A DNA stretch of 64,000 nt from Gremmenia infestans (taxonomy: Eukaryota > Ascomycota > Leotiomycetes > Helotiales > Hamatocanthoscyphaceae): the NCBI GenBank assembly GCA_032629725.1, contig JAFEVB010000015.1:1364001-1428000 (forward strand), given 5' to 3'. The position numbers were made by a program, and so were the translations under genes. The notes under the pieces were generated by a model that was not told the origin of the DNA, ran no database searches, and worked only from the letters and a program-made list of their open reading frames with translations. Below, piece by piece: positions 23,693 to 35,776 of this stretch (the stretch's first letter is position 1; each line of letters begins with the position of its first letter).

Positions 23693-25824
23693 GTTGCGAA
23701 AGTTCTGGCAGCGTCGCGCATGTCAAAGGGGTCCTGCTCGTGAGGTTCTTGGGGAAAATAGAAGGGGTAATCGTTTTAGGACTATCTAGCGGGAGTCTTG
23801 AGATGCGCCGGCCGTTGGATCTGAGGACTGGGTGAATGCTATAGGACGAGAGTCGTAGACCCCTCCAGTAGTGCGAATATAGAGTGACGTCTGTGATTCT
23901 CAAAGGGTGAGATTTTGGAAAGAGATCGCAACGCAACGCAATGTGTGAAAGTAGGCAGATACGGCGCCAATGCTTGATTCTTGCCAAGCTTAGACTACTG
24001 AAGATGACTTGAATATGAGATATAAGATCACGGGTAAAAGACTTCAGGCTTTGCCTCTTGGAAGGGGAATAAGTCAGTCAGGTAGGGTAGGAGAAAGGAA
24101 AGGGTCGAGAAGAAAAGAAGTACAGTACTGGCTGGTTGTTAGTAACCTGACAAATGGACTGGTCGAGGAATAGAAACAGATAGAAGGCCACGGTGGGTGC
24201 GCCGAGGAGGAAAAGGAAGAAAAAAAGGAAGCTGGAATGGTCGACGGTGGGTAGAGTAGAGACCTCCTGGTAAACTGTGAAGTACGACGGAAACAATTAA
24301 CTGGTTCTTTTATTGCCGCATGGCGCATCGAATAGTGGGGAATCATTACAGACAAAGACTTTCTTATCCAGATTGCACTTATTTATGCACTTATCCAACG
24401 CCTCGGCCGTACTACAGTAATGCAAAATTGTGCAAAGACTCGAGAGGAAGCGACACCGGAGCAGCGTCAACAAAGGCCGACCTCCGAGGTCATGTGAGGA
24501 AGGAGAATTAACTCTGTATGTAATCTTACCTCCGTACAGTACAGTAATATACTTAAGGCTGAGCTGATCAGATAAGCAATTGCCTGGGTACCAATTTCAA
24601 CTCTGGAGGAATAGGTGCATGCAATAGCAGTGTAGCGGCACGGCAGTCTAACAGTAGTAATATAATAGATAGTGTCACCATATGAAATGTATGGGTCAAT
24701 TCAACCTCTTTACGCTGGCCACAGTCCATCATGATGGGATACCATTTGATCTGAGTTATTTCGATATACAAGTACAAGTACAAGTAAGTACAAGTACATG
24801 GCAAATACGTGGATGCTTAGGTTGGCTGGGCTTCTAGAAAGATACAAGAAGTTCCCACTATACCCAGATAGGTCCGCGGGGTTCTGAAATGACTTGCAGT
24901 GCTACTCAAGTGCCCTGCCCTGGGAGAGGACCGTGACCGTGACGACCCCCTCGCTCGCGCAAGATCACGACATACATGCAGCTCTTATCGATTGGGGAGA
25001 CAGTGGGAGGGGCTTGACCTAAAGCAGGGCCGTCAAAAGCAACGTCCAAAGTGTCCAAAGTGTCCAAAGTGTCCAAAGTGTCAAATGCTTCAAAGCATTC
25101 CATAATGAGAAGCCTTTTCGTCCCAAGTGCATGCCACTCCCACGCTTTACATGCACAAGCCCGCAACAACCCGACCCAGCTTGCCAATCATCCAGACCTC
25201 CTCGACGCCATCTGCATCTGCATCTGCATGTGCATGGATGGGTGGGTACATGGCTGACATGGGTAACGGGCGTCGCCTTGGTGGGGCACTTGACGTAGCC
25301 AGCCTTTTATCTTGAGCGAAAACACAGGGCAGGACAGGGCGGGACAGGGACACGACCACATATTGTTCCTGTATTAAATCAACATCAACCCATTTTAGTT
25401 TGCCCATTCCACCGACCCGTTACTCATAGTCAGCCAGCCTTTTCCACCTCCCCTCCACTGCCCATCCACTCCATCCACTTTCATATCCACACCACCTCCC
25501 CTTCTGGATTATTGGCCCCTTCCTTTTTTATAAAATCTCTGTGGGGGCTTCTAGTCCTCAAGGGTCCATCATCCAGGGCATAAGTAGCTTCCTCCCCCCT
25601 TCCACGACTACACATACACAGGACAGGTACCATTTGGTCTTGCGGTTGTCCACAACTACCAGTAGATTGATTGTCTACATTTCTCTTCTCCCGCCAACCT
25701 GAGATACGGTTGTCATCTTTTGGGTAGAACGTCATAAGCTCTACTTGGAATACAGATTGCTTCAACGGACCCCAGATCCATCCCATACTACACCCACCAT
25801 TCTTTCCTGGAGGACAGACAGATC
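23693..25824. other. Intergenic region between two divergently transcribed genes
   Basis: This 2.1-kb interval separates the regulator (minus) from the sulfotransferase-like gene (plus). I see no supported gene. It contains a pyrimidine-purine biased stretch (24090-24250), several TACAGTAC-type palindromes (24119, 24535-24545), short AAGTAC repeats (24768-24800) and a 9-bp tandem repeat. Long promoters are common for regulators of extracellular enzymes. Confidence 0.5.
25044..25079. repeat. 9-bp tandem repeat, four copies of GTCCAAAGT
   Basis: Four perfect head-to-tail copies, followed by a partial GTC. It lies in the promoter-side intergenic region. Since the unit is a multiple of three it creates a spurious Lys-Cys-Pro open frame. 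Confidence 0.95.
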
Positions 25825-27483
25825 ATGTCTAACAAGCCTATTTTTGTGGCTACGCACCCGAGAGCCTGCAGCACTGCCTTTGAGCGGGTAAGTCACCCCA
25901 TCAAATAAAAATACAAGCTAAAAATCATCTCCAGGTTTTCATGACCCGTCGCGACATCCTAACCTGCGTTCACGAACCCTTCGGTGATGCCTTCTACTTT
26001 GGCCCCGAGAGACTGAGTCCCAGATACGAAGACGATGACAAAGCCCGTGAGGAGAGCGGCTTTGAGAGCAGTACCTTTAAGACCATATTCGAGAGGATTG
26101 AACACGAGGGAAAAGAGGTTCGACTCAGCTCTACTTCCTCTCTTTGCGCCGCCCCTACATGTCCCGAGCCTTGTGCCACACCCGCCAAATCCTGCGAATA
26201 TTCCTAATTCCGTATGTCCCTGGGTAAGTGCCTCTGGGCGTTTTGAAGAAGTTTCTGCAAAACATGATACGGTGCGTCCTTCACGTTTGGAACTTTCTCC
26301 ATATACCGGCTCGTGGACGTCGTGGACGATCGGATTGCCACCCTGTTTGGCTTCAGTTCAGACAGTATCAAGAGCTGTCTGTCACGGTTTTATTGCTTGT
26401 TCATCTAAAATTACGGTCTCATATTTTTGATGTGCTAGTAGACGTCACTCCCTCCATCCTACTCAGGCTTGATTACCTTTGGAAACACTGTTTGACTTTA
26501 GCCGGAAACTCATGATCAAGCAGGGAAAACGCCTCTTTATCAAGGACATTACACACTACTTGGTACCTCCCGAGGGAAAGCCGGCTACTATTGCTCCATC
26601 CTTGGGGGGGAAGACTGTAAAGAAAGGAGTTGGAACAAATGGCGAGACCGATTCTCTTAGCAATGGTGTCACGAATGGCGTCACGAACGGCGTCACAAAT
26701 GGACTCACAAACGGACACACCAATGGGAATACGAACGGCTATCACAAGGCTCCATACCCCTACTCCACGGAAGCCGAGCCAGGAAATCCAACCGTCGTTC
26801 CAGCAGAGATTCTGAAGCAATTTCACTTCACCTTTTTGATCCGACACCCTCGTCACAGCATCCCGTCGTACTGGCGATGCACCATTCCCCCGTTGGACAA
26901 AGTCACCGGTTTCTACAATTTCATGCCAGCCGAGGCCGGCTACGATGAACTCCGCCGCGTCTTCGACTTCCTCCGCAAGGAAAACCAAATCGGTCCCGCT
27001 ATTGCCGGACAGCACGGCGAATTGAAAAACGGTGAAGTCAGCATCACCGTTGTCGACGCCGATGACCTTCTCGACGACCCCGAAGCTATCATCAAAGCTT
27101 ACTGCGCGGAAGTTGGAATCGACTATACTCCGAAAATGCTGATTTGGGACACCGAGGAGGCTCATCAGCGCGCTAGAGACGCATTTGAGAAGTGGAAAGG
27201 CTTCCACGAGGATGCGATCAATAGTACTTCCCTTAAACCGAGGAGCGCCGCTCATGTAAGTTGTATATTTTCCTTTTCTTGCTAATTTTTATCCTTTTGC
27301 TGCGATGATCGGACTTTCACTGACCTGTGTTTCGCCAAGAAAAAGAAAACCAAGACTGTGGAAACCGATGATCAAGAGTGGCGTGAGAAGTATGGGGTTG
27401 AAGGTGCAAAGATCATTAGGGAGACTGTGGATGCGAATATCCCGGACTATGAATACTTGAAGTCGTTTGCTATCAAGATTTGA
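25825..27483 (+). CDS. P-loop sulfotransferase-like protein
   Basis: Four exons (25825-25887, 25935-26117, 26524-27255, 27340-27483) give 373 residues. The N-terminal motif THPRACSTAFERVF resembles the 5'-phosphosulfate-binding loop of sulfotransferases. RHPRHSIPSYWR (about residue 185-196) resembles the 3'-phosphate-binding segment. HEPFGDAFYFGPER lies between them. This architecture is widespread in fungal proteins of unknown substrate. Before the second motif sits a low-complexity insert of repeated Asn-Gly-x-Thr units. Intron 2 is 406 nt with a weak donor (GTTCGA), whereas introns 1 and 3 are 47 and 84 nt; I chose it because it joins EGKE to GKRLFIKDITHYL, the reading I expect from relatives. 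No signal peptide is seen, so it is probably cytosolic. The substrate is not predictable from sequence. Confidence 0.78.
26662..26739 (+). repeat. Degenerate 12-bp coding tandem repeat (Asn-Gly-Val-Thr)
   Basis: About six 12-bp units in the sulfotransferase-like gene encode NGVT, NGVT, NGVT, NGLT, NGHT, NGNT. The units differ mostly by third-position changes, which indicates an older expansion kept in frame. Confidence 0.85.
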
Positions 27484-27897
27484 GGTTCCCAGGAGGCTTT
27501 GTGGACTGAACTGTCTTAGAATGGAATGGGTGTTAATTGTGAGCATAGAATATGATTTCTTTTTCCATGTTCATTTGTTTGCTGCCGATTAAATAATTGG
27601 TATGAAGCTGCTATACATGGTGGTTTCTTACAGGCCATCCAAGTAGCAAGTCAATCTCTACTCCTACCGTAGGAATTTATAACCCCTGTTGCGGTCTCTT
27701 CACAACCCCCTGATGCACTATTCGGGCATAGTTCGACACATCAGATAATATTTAAAGTAACCGCAACCCCCCCTCTCCCCTAAAACAGTCTTCACAAACC
27801 CACCAATTGCAACAAATTTTAGGAAACCATAGTATTATTACCAACGAACTATTTACCCCCCCCTCCCCTACTCCAAAACTAAGCGAATCTTCCAATC
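27484..27897. other. Convergent intergenic region
   Basis: Holds the 3' flanks of the sulfotransferase-like gene and the aminopeptidase gene. It has several cytosine runs (27770-27780 and 27858-27867). No gene seen. Confidence 0.5.
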
Positions 27898-30267
27898 TTA
27901 CCAAAACCAACCCTTCTTCTTCTCCTTCTCCCCCCTAATAATCTCTAACGCCTCCCCACCCTTCGGTACCCCGATCGTCAGATTCTCATACCCAGACTCC
28001 GTCACCAGGATATCGTCTTCTATGCGAACGCCGCCGACGGGGTAGTAGGTAGGCAGGAGGGCGGCGTTGATGTATTTGGCGAAGCGGGGGTTTTTGAGGT
28101 ATACTTGTTCGAGGGCGTAACGGGAGAAGTAACTATGGTGGTAAGGGTAGGGTAAGCGAGGATTAGATTGGGTGGGGGGGTGAGGGGAAATGAAGGTATA
28201 GGTGGAGGTGGAGGTGAAGTGGGAAGGGAAGGAAGGGAAGGGGAGAGGGGGACGCACATTCCCGGTTCGACGGTGATGACCATGCCGGGTTCGAGGAGTG
28301 ACGGGTTCGCGATGCCCATGCTGAAATATGCCGTTTCCCAGTTTACGCGCGTGGTTTGCGGGAAGCCGTAGAGGAGGGCGCCGCGGGCGCCGACGTCGTG
28401 GACTTCGAGGCCCATGTAATCTATGTATGTGTTTGATTTAGCGAGCTTGTTTGGAGAGGCGAAGCAAACTTGGTGTGTGAGAGTGAAACTTACGGCCGAG
28501 ACCATGGGGGAAGAATGCGACGGATACTCCGGATGAATAGAGTTCCTGCCATGTTCCGTTTTGGAGGAGACCTAGCTCGAGGAGGCCTTTGACGGCAACT
28601 TTGTGAGCGTGCATGTGGATCTGGCGGTAATCGGCCTAGGATTGTACAGTTAGCATTGCTGATCTGAGTAATTGTGTGTTTAGACTTACACCAGGTTTCA
28701 CCATCGCAATGCATTCATCTTGCATCTTCGCCACGATATCATAGATGCCCTTAGCCTCCGGCGTCCACGTTCCGGAGATAGGAAACGTCCTTGTGACATC
28801 CGAAGCATACTCCTTCCACTCAACCCCAGCATCTAAGCAGACCAGCTGCCGTCCTTCCAACGGCTCGTTGTTTGCACCGTAATGCAGCGTGCTCGCATTT
28901 TCTCCTGAGCCGGCTATGATGCCGTATGCTTGGTGCTTGGCCTGCTCAGCAATACAAGTACCTGCAAAGATAGCTTCGATCTCTGTCTCGTTCTCGAGGT
29001 CCTTGAGGCACCAGAGAACATTGACGTGCGCTTTCTGGGTGATCTCGCAAGCTTTTCGGATGAGCTGCAGCTCGTGCTCGGATTTGACCACTCGTGCAGC
29101 GTCCATTGCCGGTTGCAGTCTCGTGAAGTCGAACTGAGACTTAGGGGCGATCATATCGCTTCCTGCATCGTCAAATAAATATTGGCGAAGCTTGGGCTCC
29201 TGGCTTTTGTGAAGAAGGTAAAACTTGGCGTGGTTGCTCGTGTTCTTGACGTAGGACTTGAGGTACTGCTTGAGATGGCAGGTCTCGGAAACGTATGTGA
29301 CATCCGTAATAGCTCTGATCTGGGTCCGAGAAGGGGTAAATCCATTGTAGATCACGGTTCGTCCTGTATTTGGAGGTGGGATCCAGGCACAGACTACATC
29401 TCGTCCAATGTCGTACGAGACCAAGCAATCAGGATGGTTGATGCCGCTTAAATAATAGAAGTAACGGCGTTGGCGAAATGCTATTTCCTGGTCCGAGTCC
29501 TCATATGTCTTCGAGGCGACGCCAGGAAGGAAAATCAGACCTTGTCTGACGCCGAGACGTTCAGCAACTGCTCGGGCATGTAGTTTGGCTATGCGACCAT
29601 CAGCATCATTTCGTTATCTCTGAAGCCGGAACAAAAATATCCCAAAGACCGTAAAAAGAGGATCAGATCAAATAAATCAAGAACTTCTAAATTCGAACCA
29701 AGTGCGAATGGGTCTGAGGAATATTTGAGTGTACATCATTCGATCTTAGCAAATTAATCCTAGGGCAGATGACCCCAAACTCCCACGGGGATATTACAAA
29801 CTTGCTAGTCGAGATACGGCATTTCATATGTGGAAGAATCCGAGAAGCAGTACAGAAATTGGCCGGCGGGTTCGGTACTTGGCGGGTAGAATACTCGAGA
29901 TACTTTCAGAAAAGACAACCACACAAATGCATCAAATACGAGGCTCGCAGCAACGGGGATATCAACAAGTGCTGAGACAGCCCCCCCCTGTTATACTTCG
30001 CAAGGAGTTTTGGGATGATGGCATCTTCACTCAGCTCAAGATCCCCGGAGAAGGTATTTGCAGAAGAAATGGCAGAGATATTTATCTACCTGGGTATTTT
30101 TCATTTCCTTCTGCGTCTCCCAAACTGGAAACGTCATTAGCAGCGTCATGCGTAGACACAGACAGTCCCGACAGAACTTACGAGTTGTAGTAAATGTCGG
30201 CGTTGTCCAAGACGATCCAGTCGGTCTCGGGGTTCAAATCCTCTCTGGGCATTTGTATCTCCGCCAT
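27898..30267 (-). CDS. PEPP: Xaa-Pro aminopeptidase (metallopeptidase M24B, PepP-like)
   Basis: This enzyme removes an N-terminal residue that precedes proline, using two divalent metal ions. Six exons close in phase to 519 residues: 30267-30182, 30124-30090, 29588-28690, 28635-28494, 28420-28258 and 28132-27898. The 35-nt exon 2 links NADIYYNS to EKYPAKLHARAV. The creatinase-like N-domain contains FRQRRYFYYLSGINHPDC. The metal ligands are visible in order: Asp in VCLDAG, Asp in ASDVTRTF, His in LGHYMGLEVHD, Glu in ITVEPG and Glu in ENLT's preceding ILVTESGYE segment. No signal peptide is seen, so it is probably cytosolic. Intron 2 is 501 nt, far longer than the other introns in this window. 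The peptidase call is firm; the N-terminal exons rest on splice phase and family resemblance. Confidence 0.9.
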
Positions 30268-31586
30268 GATCACTTCCGGGCTGCAGTGCAGTGCAAAGGA
30301 ACTTACTGCGATACAATTTATGAGTTGGACGAGTGAGTGGAAAGCAAGACGTCAAGTGTGAGGGAGGGCATCATTGGTTGTAAGATTCACAGTCTAAGCC
30401 TAATTTGGGAAGGTACCATAGGGTACTTCCTCGTGACTAACCCATGCAACCTCCTTGGCTTCGCTGGTTGGTTCTGGAGTTGTGCGATTTGCAACAAAAC
30501 CTGCGAGGCAACAACCTAAAGGGGAAGCAGATACCTTACGCCAGCTAGATATATCCGAAATGTTCTTTGACGTCGTATTATTATCCACGATACAGTTGGT
30601 TCCTCGGTAAGGTTTGACCCCGAGAGTCGAGTCAAGATGATCACAAGAACCCCGCCAGCAAGTTTGTCTGTTGATGGCATCTATCTACCCTTTCACACTT
30701 ATTGAATTCTCGATATCTTTGTCATGGTAAGAATTTGAGAGACTGAATGAATAACCAAGTTGATGCTGAACAACTGGATGAGTCGGACATAGCAGAAAGT
30801 TTTAGCTCTTCGTTCAGGTGATTGTCGAGGTCGTGATAATATTCCATTCCGTATACATGGTGTTGAAGTCGAAGATCCTCAAGCGCTCGTGACGGCATAT
30901 ATATGCATCGCATCGCATCTCCATCTCTTGACCTTCACTCGGTCATCCCCTCCACCTTCCACATACAGCCAACCCATGTCCCATAGCCCAGTCCCACCCA
31001 TACCCCGGACCCAGATTATCTGGTCATACACACGTCTAAATCGCCTTAAGCCATGTCACACAGCAAGGAAAGGCATCATGATCGAGGTATAGTAACACCT
31101 TTTTAGCTTGTTAAACACAGAGTTGTAGTTGTGTCTAGCTCAATCCGGCTAGCTAGTTGGATCTTTGCAGGGACTATGTTAAGCTTAACCTGGCCTTGCC
31201 ATGCCGTTGCGGATGCGCTAGTTACGCAACCTCTCCTCTCCGCTTCGGATCGCTCGTGTTTGTACCGAATTTCATCACAAGACTCTCCTCTCCTGCGCGC
31301 TCATTCACCTGTTGTTCGTCCTTATCCTCTTTTCTTTCGTTCAGGGGTATTGTGAATGCAAAGCGTTATGGAGTACATATCCCTGAGAGCGCCCTTTGAG
31401 GCTGCTCTCAAACATGGTCGTTCTTTACAAGCACAATACGGTCAATACCCTTTAAACCCATCACATATCACGAACACCCATTTCAATAAAGCAACTTCGT
31501 CTTATCTAGCATTGCCCGAGTACATCCACCGTTACAAGCCCCCAATCTTTGCTGAATATTACAAAACTATCGAGACCTATGCAATC
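30268..31586. other. Divergent intergenic region upstream of the aminopeptidase and GH78 genes
   Basis: No supported gene. Frames at 30337-30519, 30889-31092 and 31131-31355 have no conserved content. The last 230 bases are in frame with the GH78 gene but precede its signal peptide, so I treat them as leader. Confidence 0.5.
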
Positions 31587-33639
31587 ATGTTTTTGACCTT
31601 CGTTCTACATACATTTCTGGTTACGACTTTGGCACAGGACTATAGCTCTTATATTCATGCGCCAGACTCGAGAACATTGTATCCTATTGGCATATATCAA
31701 AACAATGGCCAAATCGTAAATGCCAACTCCTTACTCGGCAGTTCACAGGGCAGTGCCAAGTTTCCCGGTCCCTCCTCCATTACATTTGATTATGGTATGA
31801 ATATCGCCGGCATTGTGAGCGTGACAGTTGGGAGTTCTTCCTCGCCTGATGCTACTATAAGCTTGACCTACACAGAGTCAAGTCTCTATATCAGCAACCA
31901 GTCATGTGACGCTACAGCAGGTCCTCAGTTCGACCAGCCCCTGGTTTTACCTGTTGGTAAAGGCCCAGGAACCTACACGGTTGAAGATTGGCATAACAGA
32001 GGTGGTTTTCGCTATTTGACGCTTACCAGCAACGCAGCCGTCGAAGTCACGAGCGTATCAACGAACTTTACCGCTGCCCCTAGCCAAAATTTGAGGGATT
32101 ACAGAGGTTATTTCCATTCGAATGATGAGAAATTAAACCGAATCTGGTATGCTGGTCAGTATTTCAGGTCATTATTCTGCTTTATCAAATGCTAACAGCT
32201 GTTTAGGAGCATATACGAACCAGTTGTGTACCATCAACCCGAACTATGGGGCTTCAACACTTCGTTCTTGGCCTGGCAAGACGGCGGCCAAGCGAGACAT
32301 AGACACAATCTTTTGGTATAGCAATATTACCATTGCAAACGGAAGTACCGTACTTACTGATGGAGCCAAACGAGATCGAGAAATCTGGCCTGGTGATATG
32401 ACTGTGTCGATTCCAGCTGTATTCGTAAGTACAAATGATATGGTTTCAATTGAAAACGGAATAAATGCCCTACTCGATCTTCAACATTCAGATGGGATGT
32501 TCCCATACGCCGGTTTCCCATTCAATACCTTCAACGATGTCAGCTTCACCTATCACTTGCACACTCTCGTTGCAATTGCGTATTATTTCCATTACACTGG
32601 TGATTTGCAATACGTCAAAAACGCATGGGACCACTACACTCGAGGGGTAGCTTGGTCGCTGGGTTCCATTGATAGCTCTGGATTGATGTTCGTCAACTCA
32701 GACAAGGACTGGCTCCGAGGTGGAATGAACGGCCACAATATCGAGGCCAACGCGATTCTCTACTACGTCCTCAATCAAGGCATCAACCTTGCCAATCTTG
32801 TCGGTGACCCCGCATCAGCATCCAACTGGGGACCCATTGCGTCAAAAGTCAAAGACGCAGCTAACAGTCTCCTCTGGGATGCCAGCACCAACCTCTACAA
32901 AGACAATGAGAACTCCGACGTCCGCCCCCAAGACGGCAACGTCTGGGCTATCAAAGCAGGCATCACAACCTCCTCCACCCAGAACACCGCCATATCCACT
33001 GCCCTCAAAGCCCGCTGGGGCCCCTACGGCGCCCCCGCCCCCGAAACCGGCTCCCCAGCAACCGTGTCCCCCTTCATCGGCTCCTTAGAACTCGAAGCCC
33101 ACTTCCTGTCATCGGCGCCGCAGAACGCCCTCGATCTCATGCGCCTTCAATGGGGTGACTTCATGCTCGACGACCCGCGCATGACCAACTCGACTTTCAT
33201 CGAAGGCTACGCGGAAACAGGCGAGCTGCACTACCCGCTGTACTCGAGCGATGCTATTATCAGCCACTCGCACGGTTGGTCCACGGGCCCGACATACGCG
33301 CTTAGTTTCTATGTTGCGGGTCTGCAGCTCGTGAGCGAGAGCGGGAAGACGTGGAAGATTGCGCCGCAGTTGGGGGATTTGAGGGAGGTGGAGGCGGGCT
33401 TCGTCACGAGTCTTGGCTCGTTTAATATCGAAATCAAGAAGGATGCACAGGGAAAGTTTACGCTATTGAGGTTCCATACGCCGCCGGGCACGACGGGGAG
33501 TATCAGCTTGCCGGGCGTGACGGGGACGCTGGCTAGTGGGTGGAAGAAGCGTAGTGTTAAGGTGGTGAGGGACAAGAACAGTGTGAATGGAGAGGCGGAG
33601 GGTATTCCGGGTGGGGATTGGACGTTGATTGTTGATTGA
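31587..33639 (+). CDS. Secreted alpha-L-rhamnosidase-like glycoside hydrolase, family GH78
   Basis: GH78 enzymes hydrolyse terminal alpha-L-rhamnose from pectic side chains and plant glycosides by an inverting mechanism. Exons 31587-32154 and 32207-33639 join across a 52-nt intron (GTCAGT...TTTAG, branch CTAAC) to 666 residues. The start at 31587 opens a signal peptide (MFLTFVLHTFLVTTLAQ); the in-frame upstream extension lacks one. An N-terminal beta-sandwich region is followed by the (alpha/alpha)6 catalytic part. This contains KRDREIWPGDM, the conserved Arg-Trp-Gly-Asp segment of GH78, then DKDWLRGGMNGHNIEANAIL and SHSHGWSTGPTYAL. A C-terminal beta-domain follows. Several N-x-S/T sites fit secretion. 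The family call is strong; exact specificity is inferred. Confidence 0.88.
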
Positions 33640-35193
33640 TGGATAGGATGGATAGAGTAGAGTGAGTAGGCTTTTACAGTATCTGTAACTTGTAAATGAG
33701 AGGGAGATCTTGGTGGGTGGATTTAGCTGTGATGATACATAACGGATAACGTACGGATGATACATATGGGAGGACATAACTAACGCAACATTGGGCATTT
33801 TGGATAGATATGTAATAAGGAACATATAGGAGTCTAAGGGGAAACAAACAAACTACCCATGAATTTAGATTAAGGACTAGGATTTGAGACATCTTGTTTT
33901 TAGTAATGCACGCACTCGCAAATACTTAAGGTAAAGTACTGTACAATTTTGGTACAGTAGCATAATCCATTTGAAAATTATCTTGTATCCAAATAGAAAT
34001 ATGTCAAAGAGAGTCTGGTCTGATCTGATGATTAAAACAGAGTGCAACTAATAAGCCTTAATTGAAAACATATATGCTTTATCGTGCAATTGTCATCCCT
34101 AGCGCAATTGACTGGACTTGGGTTGCAGGCAGCATATAAATGGACTACGGGAAATGAATGGCACATGAATCACGAATGAATGTGCATAGAACTCGTTAAT
34201 TGGTATACAAAATTATATTCTCCTGAATACCAAAAGAGTACGGAGCAGGTTAAGACATCGTTGTATTGGCACACCACAGCGCATCACACAATCCACAAAC
34301 CATATCCCCATCTCCGTTGGTACGTCCTGCTCTCCTCCTTTCTCCTCAGCCATGGCAGCGAGCTCAAACAATCCCCCGGGCTGTGAGCACACAACTGCAC
34401 TATCTTCTTCTTCGTTTTCCCTGTTCGAGTTGGTTTGGTGTTCTGCTCTGGTCTCTCCTTTTTCTCTTGAGAAGGACCGGACAAGATACCGCCAGATACC
34501 AGGCCTGAGTTTAGTGAGGACCAATCCCTCGCATTGCATCTCCCGAGGGCGGGTGTCAATGACGAGGGATTTGCTACGAGTCGTCACTCAGGAAAATCCA
34601 AGTCTCTGGCTCGGATATGGGTCGAGGTATGCGGATCCTAGTGTGCGTGTGATGTGTGCTGATGAATTCTTAGTCGTCGCTGCGGTATTGAGCGGAAAAG
34701 AATGTATTTGTGAGACTTCTATTGGGGTATTGTGAATTGTAGAAGACTCTAACGCTAGCGTAGGCGGTCATAATTGTAGAATTTATGTGCTGTGGAGATG
34801 TTCGCGATGTTGAATCGTCATTGGTGTTGGTCTTTTTGAGATAGAAAGAGACAACAGTCGCGCAATATCGGCATCAGCATTGTCTCCGAGACTGGAGAAA
34901 GACAGGTAGAGCGGCAGAGTACGGCGAGCCGAAAGCCGGTAAAACGCTTCGGTTTGATATCTTATGATATACATAGGAGGTGCTTGTTCCAAGGGAACTT
35001 CACACAACCTTGTTGTCCTGTTTACTACCGTATAGGATGCCCGATCGATAAAGCTCTTGATGAGGAGTCAGTTAGTAATGATGTTCCACTTATTTTGAAC
35101 TAAATGCGGAGAGAAAAAGTATGCGTCTCAGGTCTTTTCAGTTTATTCGGGTCGTCAACCTGCGCTTGAGCGGCTTCGCATCTCGGCTCAGTA
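33640..35193. other. Intergenic region downstream of GH78
   Basis: No convincing gene. Overlapping opposite-strand frames at 34213-34587 (minus) and 34352-34735 (plus) cannot both be real and neither is recognisable. A palindromic GTACTGTAC-like stretch lies near 33936-33955. Confidence 0.45.
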
Positions 35194-35714
35194 TCAACAG
35201 TGGAGGCCTCGACTTAATCCATGATGAATCCTCTGTTTGCTTTCTGGCGTAAGCGCACTATGAAATCTGCACCGCAGCCTTTGGTAACGCGTCCTGGAGC
35301 AAGAAGACGCGCAACTCCTGATAGCAGTACTGTCATATGACAAGATGTATCCGGCGATTTCACTGTCTCCCACAGAGACTATCGTGGGAGCAGTCTTGCC
35401 TATAATCGCAGGATTGCCGATAGAGCGAAGATCATCAATGAAGAAAGTGTCCTCAGCTATCCCATGTGACACTTTGAGAGCTCCGACCAAAACCATCAAA
35501 AGCTTTAAAGCAGTCGGACCTTTTACCAGATTGTTTCATCGTAGACGCTAATTTGAGAGATAAGGAGACGACGCGTACCTTTGAGAGGTGGTTGGAAATG
35601 TTGGATCTCCTCCGTTAATGCTCTATCGGAAGACGGGCTGTCTGCTGAGGGAAATCGAGAAGTTGTGGAGTCCATTGCGTATCTCAGAATATGATCTCGT
35701 CCATGCGTAAGCAT
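35194..35714 (-). CDS. Hypothetical two-exon protein, unrecognised
   Basis: ATG at 35714 and exons 35714-35579 and 35519-35194 close in phase across a 59-nt GT-AG intron (GTACGC...AAAAG), predicting 153 residues. The N-terminus is Ser/Thr-rich (DSTTSRFPSADSPSSD). The second exon has a hydrophobic stretch (ALKLLMVLVGALKV), then FIDDLRSIGNPAIIG and a basic C-terminus with four Cys. I recognise no family and there is no signal peptide. The stop of the upstream gene is only 62 bp before this start on the same strand, so a shared transcript or a spurious frame are both possible. Confidence 0.3.
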
Positions 35715-35776
35715 TCATTTGCCTTCCAGACCTGCCCCAGAGGAAAATGAGAAGATATGGTGTTGAGGTAAAAGAT

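Noticed and set aside
24899..25105. Open frame encoding repeated Lys-Cys-Pro, metallothionein-like
   Set aside because: It is created wholly by the 9-bp tandem repeat; no conserved context or splice structure.
30215..30245. tRNA B-box-like sequence (GGTTCAAATCC)
   Set aside because: No matching A box or cloverleaf at the right distance, and the bases are explained as the first coding exon of the aminopeptidase.
34213..34735. Overlapping opposite-strand frames of 124 and 127 codons
   Set aside because: Neither resembles a known protein; overlap on both strands suggests compositional openness.
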